Shown here: positions 9,504 to 17,415 of the stretch, piece after piece | How the letters are laid out: each line of letters starts with the position of its first letter | How positions within the stretch are numbered: the stretch's first letter is position 1 | Source: Georgenia_A wangjunii | GTDB taxonomy: Bacteria; Actinomycetota; Actinomycetes; Actinomycetales; Actinomycetaceae | Strand: one strand, 5' to 3' | Assembly (NCBI RefSeq): GCF_036421915.1 | Contig: NZ_JAZGOM010000003.1 | DNA: 64,000 nucleotides | Notes under the pieces: generated by a model | What the model saw: the letters and a program-made list of their open reading frames with translations, nothing else | What the model was told of the DNA's origin: nothing | The model's database searches: none | Position numbers and translations under genes: made by a program

Positions 9504-10649
9504 CTAGGCGGTCGTACCGCCCGCCCAAACGGCGACCGGGTCGTCGTCAGGTGCGTCCGGTGAGCGCTGCGTCTCGGGTGAGCGCGGCACCCCGCCGGTC
9601 GCTCCCGCCGCGGCCCTGCCGGTCCCCCGCACGGCGGGCGCCGCGCCGGTCGAGCCCCGCACGATGAGCTCGGCGACGAAGAGGAGCTCCGTGCGCGGGA
9701 CCTGCCCGCCGCCGATGTCGGTGACGAGGGTGCTGACGGCGGCGTGGCTGATCGCGTCGACGGGCTGGCGCACGGTCGTCAGGGGCGGGTCGGTGAACGC
9801 GATGAGCGCGGAGTCGTCGTACCCGACGACGGAGACGTCGCCCGGCACGTCGAGCCCTCGCAGGCGCGCCGCCCGGATCGCGCCGAGGGCCATGAGGTCC
9901 GAGCCGCACACGACGGCGGTGCACCCCGCGTCGAGGAGGAGGCCGCCCGCGCCCTGCCCGCCCTCGACGGTGTAGAGCGTCGTGACGACGCGGGGGGAGT
10001 CGTCGCCCGCGTGACGGGCCATGGCGTCGATGAAGCCCGACCGCTTGCGCTCGGCCGGGACGAACCGCTCGGGCCCGATGGCGAGCCCGATCGCGCGGTG
10101 CCCCTGGGAGACGAGGTGACGCACGGCGAGGTCCATGCTGCCCCGGTCGTCCGTGGAGAACGCGGGGGCGTCGATCGTCCCGGTGTAGCCGTTGATGAGG
10201 ACGAACGGCACCCCGCGCCCACGCAGGCGCTTGTACCGCTCGGTGTCCGCGTGCGCGTCGGCGTGCAGGCCGGAGACGAAGATGATCCCGTCGACCGCCT
10301 GGTCGAGGAGCATCTCGACGTACTGGTCCTCCGTCGTGCCGCCGGGGGACTGGGTGCACACGAGCGGGGTGTACCCGAGGTTGGACAGGACCGACTCGAT
10401 CGACTGCGCGAACGCCGGGAAGACGGGGTTGGTCAGCTCCGGGACGATGAGCCCGATGAGCCCCGCCGAGCGCGCGCGGAGCTTCTCCGGCCGCTCGTAG
10501 CCGAGCATGTCCAGCGCGGCGAGCACCGAGCGTCGGGTCTCCCCGGCGACCCCCGGCTTGCCGTTGAGCACGCGCGAGACGGTCGCCGTGCTGACGCCCG
10601 CCTGCTCCGCGACGTCCATCAGTCTGGTGCGCCCTTGCATCACAGACAC
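9504..10649 (-). CDS. LacI-family transcriptional regulator (MalR-like)
   Basis: A 381-residue LacI-type repressor. The N-terminal helix-turn-helix MDVAEQAGVSTATVSRVLNG is diagnostic, and the hinge plus periplasmic-binding-like effector domain follow (LIGLIVPELTNPVFPAF, then VCGSDLMALGAIRAAR, then VSVVGYDD). The C-terminal 45 residues after RGST are Ala/Gly/Pro-rich and probably disordered, which is longer than usual. It is divergent from malE and a LacI-type palindrome lies in the shared promoter region, so it very probably represses malEFG and responds to maltodextrin. The GTG at 10649 is taken as start; ATG at 10640 is an alternative with no better ribosome site. Confidence 0.87.
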   Translation of the reverse strand: MSVMQGRTRLMDVAEQAGVSTATVSRVLNGKPGVAGETRRSVLAALDMLGYERPEKLRARSAGLIGLIVPELTNPVFPAFAQSIESVLSNLGYTPLVCTQSPGGTTEDQYVEMLLDQAVDGIIFVSGLHADAHADTERYKRLRGRGVPFVLINGYTGTIDAPAFSTDDRGSMDLAVRHLVSQGHRAIGLAIGPERFVPAERKRSGFIDAMARHAGDDSPRVVTTLYTVEGGQGAGGLLLDAGCTAVVCGSDLMALGAIRAARLRGLDVPGDVSVVGYDDSALIAFTDPPLTTVRQPVDAISHAAVSTLVTDIGGGQVPRTELLFVAELIVRGSTGAAPAVRGTGRAAAGATGGVPRSPETQRSPDAPDDDPVAVWAGGTTA

Positions 10650-10712
10650 CGACTCTCATCAGTCATGCCCGGGTGTGCCGGGACCTCGGTTGAAACTGTT
10701 GTCTGAAAGTTA

Positions 10713-10751
10713 CTGCAACGTCTTGCAGCGGTCCAGCCGCCGGGCTAGCCT
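10713..10751 (+). promoter_or_regulatory. malE promoter with LacI-type operator over the -35
   Basis: CTGCAA at 10713-10718 and TTGCAG at 10723-10728 form a palindrome with a 4-nt centre (CGTC), the layout of LacI/GalR operators. The right arm TTGCAG also works as a -35 hexamer: exactly 17 bp later, at 10746-10751, lies TAGCCT, an actinobacterial TANNNT -10. Repressor binding here would block RNA polymerase directly. The malE ATG is 78 nt downstream of the -10. Confidence 0.7.
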
Positions 10752-10829
10752 CCTGCGTATCCGGGCACAGCGGCCTGTCACATGCCAGAGCGCGCTGGGG
10801 CCACACCTCTCACATCCAGGAGAAAAACG

Positions 10830-12101
10830 ATGCGACGGAGCATCACGCTCACTGCAGCCCTCGGGCTCACCCTCACCCTCGCGGCCTGCGGCGGCGACAC
10901 CGGCAGCGACGACGAGACCACCACCCCGGCCGAGGCGACCGGCGAGGCCACCGCCGAGGAGACCACCGGCTCCGGCGAGCTCAGCGGCACCCTGACGATC
11001 TGGGCCGACGAGACCCGGATCGACCTCATCGAGGAGATCGGGCAGCAGTTCACCGACGAGACCGGCATCGGCATCGACGTCATCCAGAAGGCGTCGGCGG
11101 ACATCGGCAACGAGTTCATCACCGCCGTCCCGAGCGGCGAGGGCCCGGACCTCATCGTCTCCGCCCACGACGGCCTCGGCGGCTGGGTGACGAACGGCGT
11201 CGTCGGCACCGTCGAGCTCGGCGACAAGGCGGACGCCTTCGCGCCGGCCGCGCTCGCCGGCGTCACCTACGACGGCCAGACCTACGGCGTCCCCTACGCC
11301 ATCGAGAACATCGCGCTCGTGCGCAACAACGAGCTCGCGGCGGAGACACCGGCCACGTGGGACGAGCTCGTCGCCCAGGGCACCGAGCTCGGCACCGAGT
11401 ACCCCGTCCTCATCCAGCAGGACCCGGCCGCCTCGGACCCGTACCACCTGTACCCGCTGCAGACGTCCTTCGGCGCCCCCGTCTTCGCCATGTCCGAGGA
11501 CGGCTCGTACACGGCCGACATCGCCATGGGCGGCCCGGAGGGCCAGGCGTACGCCGAGTTCCTCGCGGCGCAGGCCGAGGCCGGCGTCCTCGACGTCAAC
11601 ATCACCGCCGACGTCGCCAAGGAGGCGTTCCTCGCCGGTGAGTCGGCCTACATGATCACGGGCCCGTGGAACGTCACGGAGTTCGTCGACGCCGGCATGG
11701 ACGTCGCGGTCATGCCGGTGCCGAGCGCCGGGGGCCAGGAGGCGCAACCGTTCGTCGGCGTGCAGGCGTTCTTCCCGAACATCGACTCCGAGAACGCGCT
11801 CCTCGTCAACGAGTTCCTCGTCAACTACATCGCCACGCCCGACGTCCAGACCGAGCTCTTCGAGCTCGGCGGCCGCGTGCCGGCGATGACCGAGGCGGCC
11901 GAGGGCCTCGACGACCCGATCCTCCAGGGGTTCAACGAGGCCGGCGCCACCGGCGCACCGATGCCCTCGATCCCCGAGATGTCCGCGGTGTGGGAGTACT
12001 GGGGTGCGGCTGAGGCCGACATCATCAGCGCCAACGCCGCGCCCGCGGACCGCTGGGCCACGATGGTGGAGAACATCGAGGGAGCCATCTCCGCCGGCTA
12101 G
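10830..12101 (+). CDS. malE: Maltose/maltodextrin ABC transporter substrate-binding lipoprotein
   Basis: A 423-residue extracellular solute-binding protein of the MalE type. The signal peptide ends in a lipobox (TLAAC), so the mature protein is lipid-anchored at Cys20. A Thr/Glu-rich linker is followed by the binding fold (GTLTIWADETRIDLIEEI, GVPYAIENIALVRNN, AYMITGPWNV, QPFVGVQAFF). The frame is open from 10782, but ATG at 10830 has AGGAGA 6 nt upstream and starts the signal peptide. It delivers oligosaccharide to MalF/MalG. The operator at 10713 implies repression by the divergent LacI-type protein. Maltodextrin specificity rests on similarity and context. Confidence 0.9.
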   Translation: MRRSITLTAALGLTLTLAACGGDTGSDDETTTPAEATGEATAEETTGSGELSGTLTIWADETRIDLIEEIGQQFTDETGIGIDVIQKASADIGNEFITAVPSGEGPDLIVSAHDGLGGWVTNGVVGTVELGDKADAFAPAALAGVTYDGQTYGVPYAIENIALVRNNELAAETPATWDELVAQGTELGTEYPVLIQQDPAASDPYHLYPLQTSFGAPVFAMSEDGSYTADIAMGGPEGQAYAEFLAAQAEAGVLDVNITADVAKEAFLAGESAYMITGPWNVTEFVDAGMDVAVMPVPSAGGQEAQPFVGVQAFFPNIDSENALLVNEFLVNYIATPDVQTELFELGGRVPAMTEAAEGLDDPILQGFNEAGATGAPMPSIPEMSAVWEYWGAAEADIISANAAPADRWATMVENIEGAISAG

Positions 12102-12113
12102 TCCGGCACGGGC

Positions 12114-12147
12114 GTGGGCGGCCTCGCGCGAGCGCGGGGCCGCCCAC
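12114..12147 (+). terminator. Intergenic hairpin between malE and malF
   Basis: GTGGGCGGCC at 12114-12123 pairs perfectly with GGCCGCCCAC at 12138-12147. A hairpin between a binding-protein gene and its permease genes usually stabilises the upstream mRNA or partly terminates transcription, giving more MalE than MalF/MalG. Confidence 0.6.
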
Positions 12148-12204
12148 AGCACGTACGCGTCGGCGTCGTCGGCACGCGACCAGGTCATTCGAAAGGAGCG
12201 GGAC

Positions 12205-13815
12205 GTGAGCACCCGCAGCGCAGCAGGTCTCACCCGGGCGGGCAGCCCGGACTCCGCGAGCCCGAAGAAGGGCCGCGACTCCCACGCCCGCTCCATGGGG
12301 CCGGGCTTCATCGTCAAGCTCGTCCTCGTCGGGCTCGTCGACGCCCTCGGCGTCTACGGCATCCTCGCGGCCGCCGCCGTCGAGGCCTGGGGGATCGTCG
12401 CGTTCCTCGTGCTCGCGCTCGTCGCCGTCAACGTCGTCTACTTCTCCCGCCGGATGATCCCGGCGAAGTACCTCGTCCCGGGTCTGCTGTTCCTCCTCGT
12501 GTACCAGCTCTTCGTCATGGTCTACACGGGCTACGTCTCGTTCACGAACTACGGCGACGGCCACAACTCCACCAAGGGCGACGCGGTCTCGGCGATCCTC
12601 CTGCAGAACGACCGCCGGGTGGAGGGCTCGCGCACGTTCCCCCTCGCCGTCGTGCGCGACGGCGACGAGCTGGGTTTCGCCGTCGTCCAGGACGACGGGG
12701 ACGTCGCCGTCGGCACGGCCGAGCAGCCGCTCGAGACCGTCGACGACGCGGTGGTCTCCGACGGCGACATCGCCGAGGTCCCGGGCTGGGAGATCCTCGG
12801 CTTCGCCCAGCTCGTCGAGGTGCAGCAGGAGATCACCAACCTGCGCGTCCCTCTGACCGACGACCCCAACGAGGGTGCCGTGCGGACCCAGAACGGGTCC
12901 GACGGCTTCATCTCCCGCAGCTTCTACGTCTACGACGAGGCCGCGGACACGATGACCAACACCGACGACGGCACGGTGTTCCGCCCGAGCGAGGAGGGCA
13001 ACTTCGTCGCCGACGACGGGCGCACCCTCACGCCGGGCTGGCGGGTCACGGTCGGCGCCGACAACTACCTCGCGATGTTCACCGACTCGCGGATCTCGGG
13101 CTCGTTCTTCCAGGTCGTCGCGTGGACCTTCGCCTTCGCGGGCCTCTCGGTCGCCATGACGTTCGGCCTCGGGCTCTTCTTCGCCATCGTCTTCAACGAC
13201 CCGCGCCTCAAGGGCCGGCGCTTCTACCGGTCGATGCTCATCCTCCCGTACGCGTTCCCCGGGTTCCTCGCCGCCCTCGTGTGGCGCGGCATGCTCAACG
13301 AACGGTTCGGCTTCGTCAACGAGGTCCTGCTCGGCGGGGCGTCGGTGCCCTGGCTCTCCGACGACTGGCTCGCCAAGGCTTCCGTCCTCGGCGTCAACCT
13401 CTGGCTCGGCTTCCCCTACATGTTCCTCATCTGCACGGGGGCGCTGCAGTCCATCTCGAGCGACGTCGTCGAGGCGGCCCGGATCGACGGCGCGGGGGCG
13501 CTGCGGATCTTCCGCTCGATGACGCTGCCGCTCCTCCTCGTCTCGACGGCGCCGCTGCTCATCTCGACGTTCGCGTTCAACTTCAACAACTTCACCCTCA
13601 TCTACATGCTCACGGGCGGTGGACCGAACTTCCCGGACGCGCCGATCCCGGTGGGCGCCACGGACATCCTCATCTCGATGGTCTACTCCATCGCGTTCGA
13701 GGGAGGCAGCCGGGACTACGGGCTCGCCTCGGCGATGTCCCTGCTCATCTTCGTCGTCGTCGGCGTCATCTCGTGGCTCGGCTTCCGCCGGACCCGCACC
13801 CTCGAGGAGATCTGA
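12205..13815 (+). CDS. malF: Maltodextrin ABC transporter permease MalF
   Basis: A 536-residue inner-membrane permease. A hydrophilic N terminus is followed by three helices, then a large extracytoplasmic loop of about 180 residues (12550-13090) like the MalF P2 loop that contacts the binding protein. The conserved transport core comes next, with the EAA loop (EAARIDGAGALRIFRSMTLP) that docks on the ATPase. Start: GTG at 12205 with AAAGGAG 6 nt upstream. It is 1 nt from malG and belongs to the malEFG operon. No malK-type ATPase gene is present in the window; many actinobacteria share one ATPase (MsiK type) among sugar importers. Confidence 0.9.
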   Translation: MSTRSAAGLTRAGSPDSASPKKGRDSHARSMGPGFIVKLVLVGLVDALGVYGILAAAAVEAWGIVAFLVLALVAVNVVYFSRRMIPAKYLVPGLLFLLVYQLFVMVYTGYVSFTNYGDGHNSTKGDAVSAILLQNDRRVEGSRTFPLAVVRDGDELGFAVVQDDGDVAVGTAEQPLETVDDAVVSDGDIAEVPGWEILGFAQLVEVQQEITNLRVPLTDDPNEGAVRTQNGSDGFISRSFYVYDEAADTMTNTDDGTVFRPSEEGNFVADDGRTLTPGWRVTVGADNYLAMFTDSRISGSFFQVVAWTFAFAGLSVAMTFGLGLFFAIVFNDPRLKGRRFYRSMLILPYAFPGFLAALVWRGMLNERFGFVNEVLLGGASVPWLSDDWLAKASVLGVNLWLGFPYMFLICTGALQSISSDVVEAARIDGAGALRIFRSMTLPLLLVSTAPLLISTFAFNFNNFTLIYMLTGGGPNFPDAPIPVGATDILISMVYSIAFEGGSRDYGLASAMSLLIFVVVGVISWLGFRRTRTLEEI

Positions 13816-13816
13816 C

Positions 13817-14695
13817 ATGGCCACCCACGAGCTGAGCGACCCACCCCCGCGCGGCGCGCGCTGGTGGCGGGAGATCGGGTGGCGCCACATCGTCGGCGTC
13901 GTCGCCATCGCCTACTGCGTCTTCCCGCTGCTCTACGTCCTCTCGGCGTCCCTCAACCCCGGCGGCAGCCTCACGGGCTCGAACGACCTCTTCCGCACGG
14001 TCGCCGGTGACAACTACGCCGAGCTCGGCGGGACGGACTTCATGCAGTGGGCCCGCAACTCCCTCATCATCGCCACGGTGACGGCGCTGGGGACGGTCCT
14101 CATGGGATCCGCGGCCGCGTACGCGTTCTCGCGGTTCCGCTTCCGCGGGCGGCGGGCGACGCTGACGGCCCTCCTCCTCGTCCAGATGTTCCCGCAGGTG
14201 CTGACGTTCGTCGCGATCTTCCTGCTCCTGCTCAGCCTGGGCGAGGTCTTCCCCGTCCTCGGGCTCAACAGCAGGCTCTCTCTCATCGCCGTCTACCTCG
14301 GCGGCGCGCTCGGTGTGAACACGTTCCTCATGTACGGCTTCTTCAACACCGTGCCCAAGGAGCTCGACGAGGCGGCGAAGATCGACGGCGCCTCGCACGC
14401 GCAGATCTTCTTCACGATCATCCTGCGCCTCGTCGCGCCGATCCTCGCCGTCGTCGGGCTGCTGTCCTTCATCACGGCGTACAGCGAGTTCGTCATCGCG
14501 CGGATCGTCCTCCAGTCGCAGGACAACTTCACGCTCGCGGTGGGCCTCTACCAGTGGGCCTCGGACGAGCGGAACGCCCCGTGGGGCCTCTTCGCGGCCG
14601 GCGCCGTCCTCGCGGCGATCCCCGTCGTCCTGCTCTTCCTCTTCCTCCAGCGCTACATCGTCTCCGGGCTGACGGCGGGCTCGGTCAAGGGCTGA
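13817..14695 (+). CDS. malG: Maltodextrin ABC transporter permease MalG
   Basis: A 292-residue permease with six predicted helices and the EAA motif DEAAKIDGASHAQIFFTIIL, partner of MalF. It starts at ATG 13817, one base after the malF stop, with GAGGAGA from the malF end as ribosome site. The end KG-stop and the VSGLTAGSVKG tail are typical of MalG proteins. Downstream it converges with the degenerate GH13 gene; the 86-nt gap is very GC-rich and holds no hairpin that stands out clearly. Confidence 0.9.
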   Translation: MATHELSDPPPRGARWWREIGWRHIVGVVAIAYCVFPLLYVLSASLNPGGSLTGSNDLFRTVAGDNYAELGGTDFMQWARNSLIIATVTALGTVLMGSAAAYAFSRFRFRGRRATLTALLLVQMFPQVLTFVAIFLLLLSLGEVFPVLGLNSRLSLIAVYLGGALGVNTFLMYGFFNTVPKELDEAAKIDGASHAQIFFTIILRLVAPILAVVGLLSFITAYSEFVIARIVLQSQDNFTLAVGLYQWASDERNAPWGLFAAGAVLAAIPVVLLFLFLQRYIVSGLTAGSVKG

Positions 14696-14781
14696 GCGCG
14701 GCTACCGGCCGCGGGCCGACGGCGGGCGCTCTCCGGGGCCGGGGCGCCGGCTCGGACACGGGCGGGCCCCGGGCGCCGGGA

Positions 14782-15948
14782 CTACTGGCGGACGCGCTCG
14801 GCGCGCTCGCTGCCGGGCGAGGCCATCCAGATCCACACGGTCGTCTCCGGCGGCACGAGGAAGCTGCCGTCGTCGGCGGTGAGGAGCTCCGCGCTCGTGT
14901 GGAGGATGTCGCTGCCGGCCGGGAGGCGCAGCGTCGCCGCGCCGAAGTTGCACAGGACGAGGACCTCCCCGGAGAGGAAGGCCACCGTCTGCGGCTCGGC
15001 CGCCGCGGGCAGGCCGTGCACCCACGCCAGCGGCGCGGTACCGAGCCGGTAGTCCGCACGCAGCCGCAGCGCCGCGCGGAACATCTCGTACGTCGAGCCG
15101 GTCACCCCACGCTGCGCGGCGCGCGCCGCGTCGGCCTCCGCCTCACGCTCGGCCAACGAGCCCGTCGCGCGCCGGGAGGGCAGGCCGAGCGCGGTCCCCT
15201 GGCGCAGGTACAGCGCCCCCGGCAGGGCCAGCGTCAGCAGCGCTCCGGCGCGTGCCCGCCGCAGCGAACCCGTGTCCGCGATGTCCGGCACGAGCCACGC
15301 GGCCGGGGCCCCGAGGACGTCGCGGATGGCGTACGCGTCGTCGATGGCGTCGCGGACGGCGGCGACCGTCTGGGTGCGCGTGAGCGCGGCGTCGACGACG
15401 TGGTGGAGCCAGTCCTCGTGGAGCATCTCGCTCAGCTGCGGCTGGGCGTCCGGGGACAGCCGCGCCGAGAGGATGCCGTCGTCCGTGTGCTCGGCGAGCA
15501 ACGCCTGGAGCTCGCGGTAGCGCTCGTGGGAGACCTCGGGGATGCCGGGGCCGACGGGGCCGAGGTCGAGGCCGTCGACGCCGCGGGACAGCCAGTGCCG
15601 CGCGGGCGCCTCGTGGGCGGGGTCGAGCGGGTCGATGCGCATGATGACGCGCACACCGAGGCGCCGCGCGCGCGTGAGGAGCTCCTCGACCGCGGCGTCG
15701 ATCTCCGGGTCGTCGGGCCCGGGGCAGCCGATCCGCACGGCCGTCGCCCCGAGGCGCGAGATCGGGCGGAGCAGCTCGGTGCGCTCCGTGACGTCGGCGG
15801 CGGTGCTGCGCACGTCGAGGAGGGGCGGGTCGTTGACGAAGACGACGCAGCTTCGCCACCACTCCTGGGGGCCGCGGCCACCGATGTGGACGAGCGTCGT
15901 CGTCGTCGCCGGCTCGGCGACGACGCGTGCGCTGGGGGCGTCGGTCAT
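14782..15948 (-). CDS. GH13-like protein lacking all catalytic motifs (pseudoenzyme)
   Basis: A 388-residue protein clearly homologous to the alpha-glucosidase at 5674-7446: both open with EWWR and share LPGALYLRQGTALGLP and YEMFRAALRLRADYRLG in the same order. However, region I (DLVPNHTS in the active enzyme) reads RIDPLDPAH, region II (GVDGFRVDV) reads GVDGLDLGP so the nucleophile is gone, the acid-Glu segment reads ILSARLSPD, and region IV (LSNHD) reads VPDIAD. It is also about 200 residues shorter. It therefore cannot be a normal glycosidase; sugar sensing or scaffolding is possible. The frame is intact, so it is not a decayed pseudogene. ATG at 15948 is preferred because CAGAAT ends 6 nt before it (leaderless pattern); ATG at 15966 is the alternative. 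Confidence 0.75.
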   Translation of the reverse strand: MTDAPSARVVAEPATTTTLVHIGGRGPQEWWRSCVVFVNDPPLLDVRSTAADVTERTELLRPISRLGATAVRIGCPGPDDPEIDAAVEELLTRARRLGVRVIMRIDPLDPAHEAPARHWLSRGVDGLDLGPVGPGIPEVSHERYRELQALLAEHTDDGILSARLSPDAQPQLSEMLHEDWLHHVVDAALTRTQTVAAVRDAIDDAYAIRDVLGAPAAWLVPDIADTGSLRRARAGALLTLALPGALYLRQGTALGLPSRRATGSLAEREAEADAARAAQRGVTGSTYEMFRAALRLRADYRLGTAPLAWVHGLPAAAEPQTVAFLSGEVLVLCNFGAATLRLPAGSDILHTSAELLTADDGSFLVPPETTVWIWMASPGSERAERVRQ

Positions 15949-15995
15949 CGTCCCATTCTGACCCATCGGCGGGGCGGGTGCGTGATCGTCGCCAC

Positions 15996-16008
15996 TAGGC
16001 TCGAGGGC
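15996..16008 (+). promoter_or_regulatory. Leaderless promoter of dgt
   Basis: TAGGCT at 15996-16001 is followed by exactly 7 nt (CGAGGGC) and then the GTG start codon of dgt. Transcription would begin at or next to the start codon. The dnaG start has the same arrangement and the same 7-nt spacer. Confidence 0.6.
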
Positions 16009-17286
16009 GTGAGCGAGGCGAGCGGGACCGTGGCGGGCGTGCGCGAGGCGTACGGCGTCGCCGACCGTGACCGCTGGTGGCCCGAGGCCGCCAAGAACCC
16101 CACGCGGACCGCGTTCGAGCGCGACCGCGCCCGGCTCGTCCACTCCTCCGCCCTGCGGCGCCTCGGCGCCAAGACGCAGGTGCTCGGGCCCAGCAGCGAC
16201 GACTTCGTCCGCACCCGGCTCACCCACTCCCTCGAGGTCGCGCAGGTGGGGCGCGAGCTCGGCAAGACTCTCGGGTGCGACCCGGACGTCGTCGACACCG
16301 CGTGCCTCGCGCACGACCTCGGGCACCCGCCGTTCGGCCACAACGGCGAGCGGGCGCTCGCGGACATCGCCGGCGGCATCGGCGGGTTCGAGGGCAACGC
16401 CCAGACCCTGCGGCTGCTCACCCGCCTCGAGCCGAAGACGTTCACCGACTCCGGCGTGTGCGTCGGCCTCAACCTCACGCGCGCCACCCTCGACGCCGCG
16501 ACGAAGTACCCGTGGCTGCCGGGCGAGGCCCCGCCCCGCCCGGACGGGTCCGTCACGCGCAAGTTCGGCGTCTACCACGACGACCTCGAGGTGTTCGCGT
16601 GGATGCGCGCCGGGGCGCCGGCGAACCGCCGGTGCATCGAGGCGCAGGTCATGGACCTCGCCGACGACATCGCCTACTGCGTCCACGACGTCGAGGACTC
16701 GATCGTCGGCGGCCGGGTTGACGTCGACCGCCTGCGCAGCGGTACCGAGCAGGCGCGCGTCGTCGACCAGGCACGCCAGTGGTACGCCCCCGACGTCAGC
16801 GACGACGAGCTCGGCGAGGCGCTCGAGGGCCTGACCCGGCTGCCGTACTGGGTGCGCTCGTGGGACGGCACGCGCCGCGACCTCGCCGCGCTCAAGGACA
16901 TGACGAGCCAGCTCATCGGGCGCTTCTGCGCCGCGGCGCACGACGCGACGCGCGCGGCCTCCGGGCCCGGGCCGCTCACCCGCTACGCCGCCGACCTCGC
17001 CGTGCCGGCGCGCACGGTCGCGGAGATCGCCGTCCTCAAGGGGGTCGCGGCGCTCTACGTCATGGCGCCCCGTGAGCACGAGCCGGTCTACCTGCGCCAG
17101 CGCACGATGCTCACCGACCTCGTCTCCGTCCTCCTCGAACGGGCGCCGCGCGAGCTGGAGGAGCCCTTCGTCGTCGACTGGCACGAGGCGGCGGACGACG
17201 ACGCCCGGCTGCGCGTCGTCGTGGACCAGGTGTCCTCGCTCACCGACCCGAGCGCGCAGGCGCTCCACGCCCGCCTCTGCGGGTGA
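16009..17286 (+). CDS. dgt: Deoxyguanosinetriphosphate triphosphohydrolase (dGTPase)
   Basis: A 425-residue HD-superfamily enzyme that splits dNTP (classically dGTP) into nucleoside and triphosphate. The sequence shows the family start NPTRTAFERDRARLVHSSALRRL, then TRLTHSLEV (first His), and HDLGHPPFGHNGE near residue 101 with the metal-binding HD pair; DLADDIAYCVHDVED further on carries the last Asp. Length and architecture match the dgt family used in actinobacteria. The GTG start has no ribosome site but sits 7 nt after a TAGGCT hexamer, which points to a leaderless mRNA. dgt and dnaG usually lie side by side in actinobacteria; here two sugar/deacetylase genes separate them. Confidence 0.92.
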   Translation: MSEASGTVAGVREAYGVADRDRWWPEAAKNPTRTAFERDRARLVHSSALRRLGAKTQVLGPSSDDFVRTRLTHSLEVAQVGRELGKTLGCDPDVVDTACLAHDLGHPPFGHNGERALADIAGGIGGFEGNAQTLRLLTRLEPKTFTDSGVCVGLNLTRATLDAATKYPWLPGEAPPRPDGSVTRKFGVYHDDLEVFAWMRAGAPANRRCIEAQVMDLADDIAYCVHDVEDSIVGGRVDVDRLRSGTEQARVVDQARQWYAPDVSDDELGEALEGLTRLPYWVRSWDGTRRDLAALKDMTSQLIGRFCAAAHDATRAASGPGPLTRYAADLAVPARTVAEIAVLKGVAALYVMAPREHEPVYLRQRTMLTDLVSVLLERAPRELEEPFVVDWHEAADDDARLRVVVDQVSSLTDPSAQALHARLCG

Positions 17287-17415
17287 GGGCTCCCGCGCGC
17301 GCACGAGCGGGGCGGCGCAGGCGTGGGGTAGAACAGGGGGCGACCCGACCGCGTCCCCGCGGCCGCGGTCGTTCGAGGAGTCGGGCCGCGCGCCCGTCCT
17401 GACCGGAGGCAGCAC

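Noticed and set aside
14696..14781. Terminator between malG and the GH13 pseudoenzyme gene
   Set aside because: Several overlapping GC stems are possible, none clearly better than chance for this composition.
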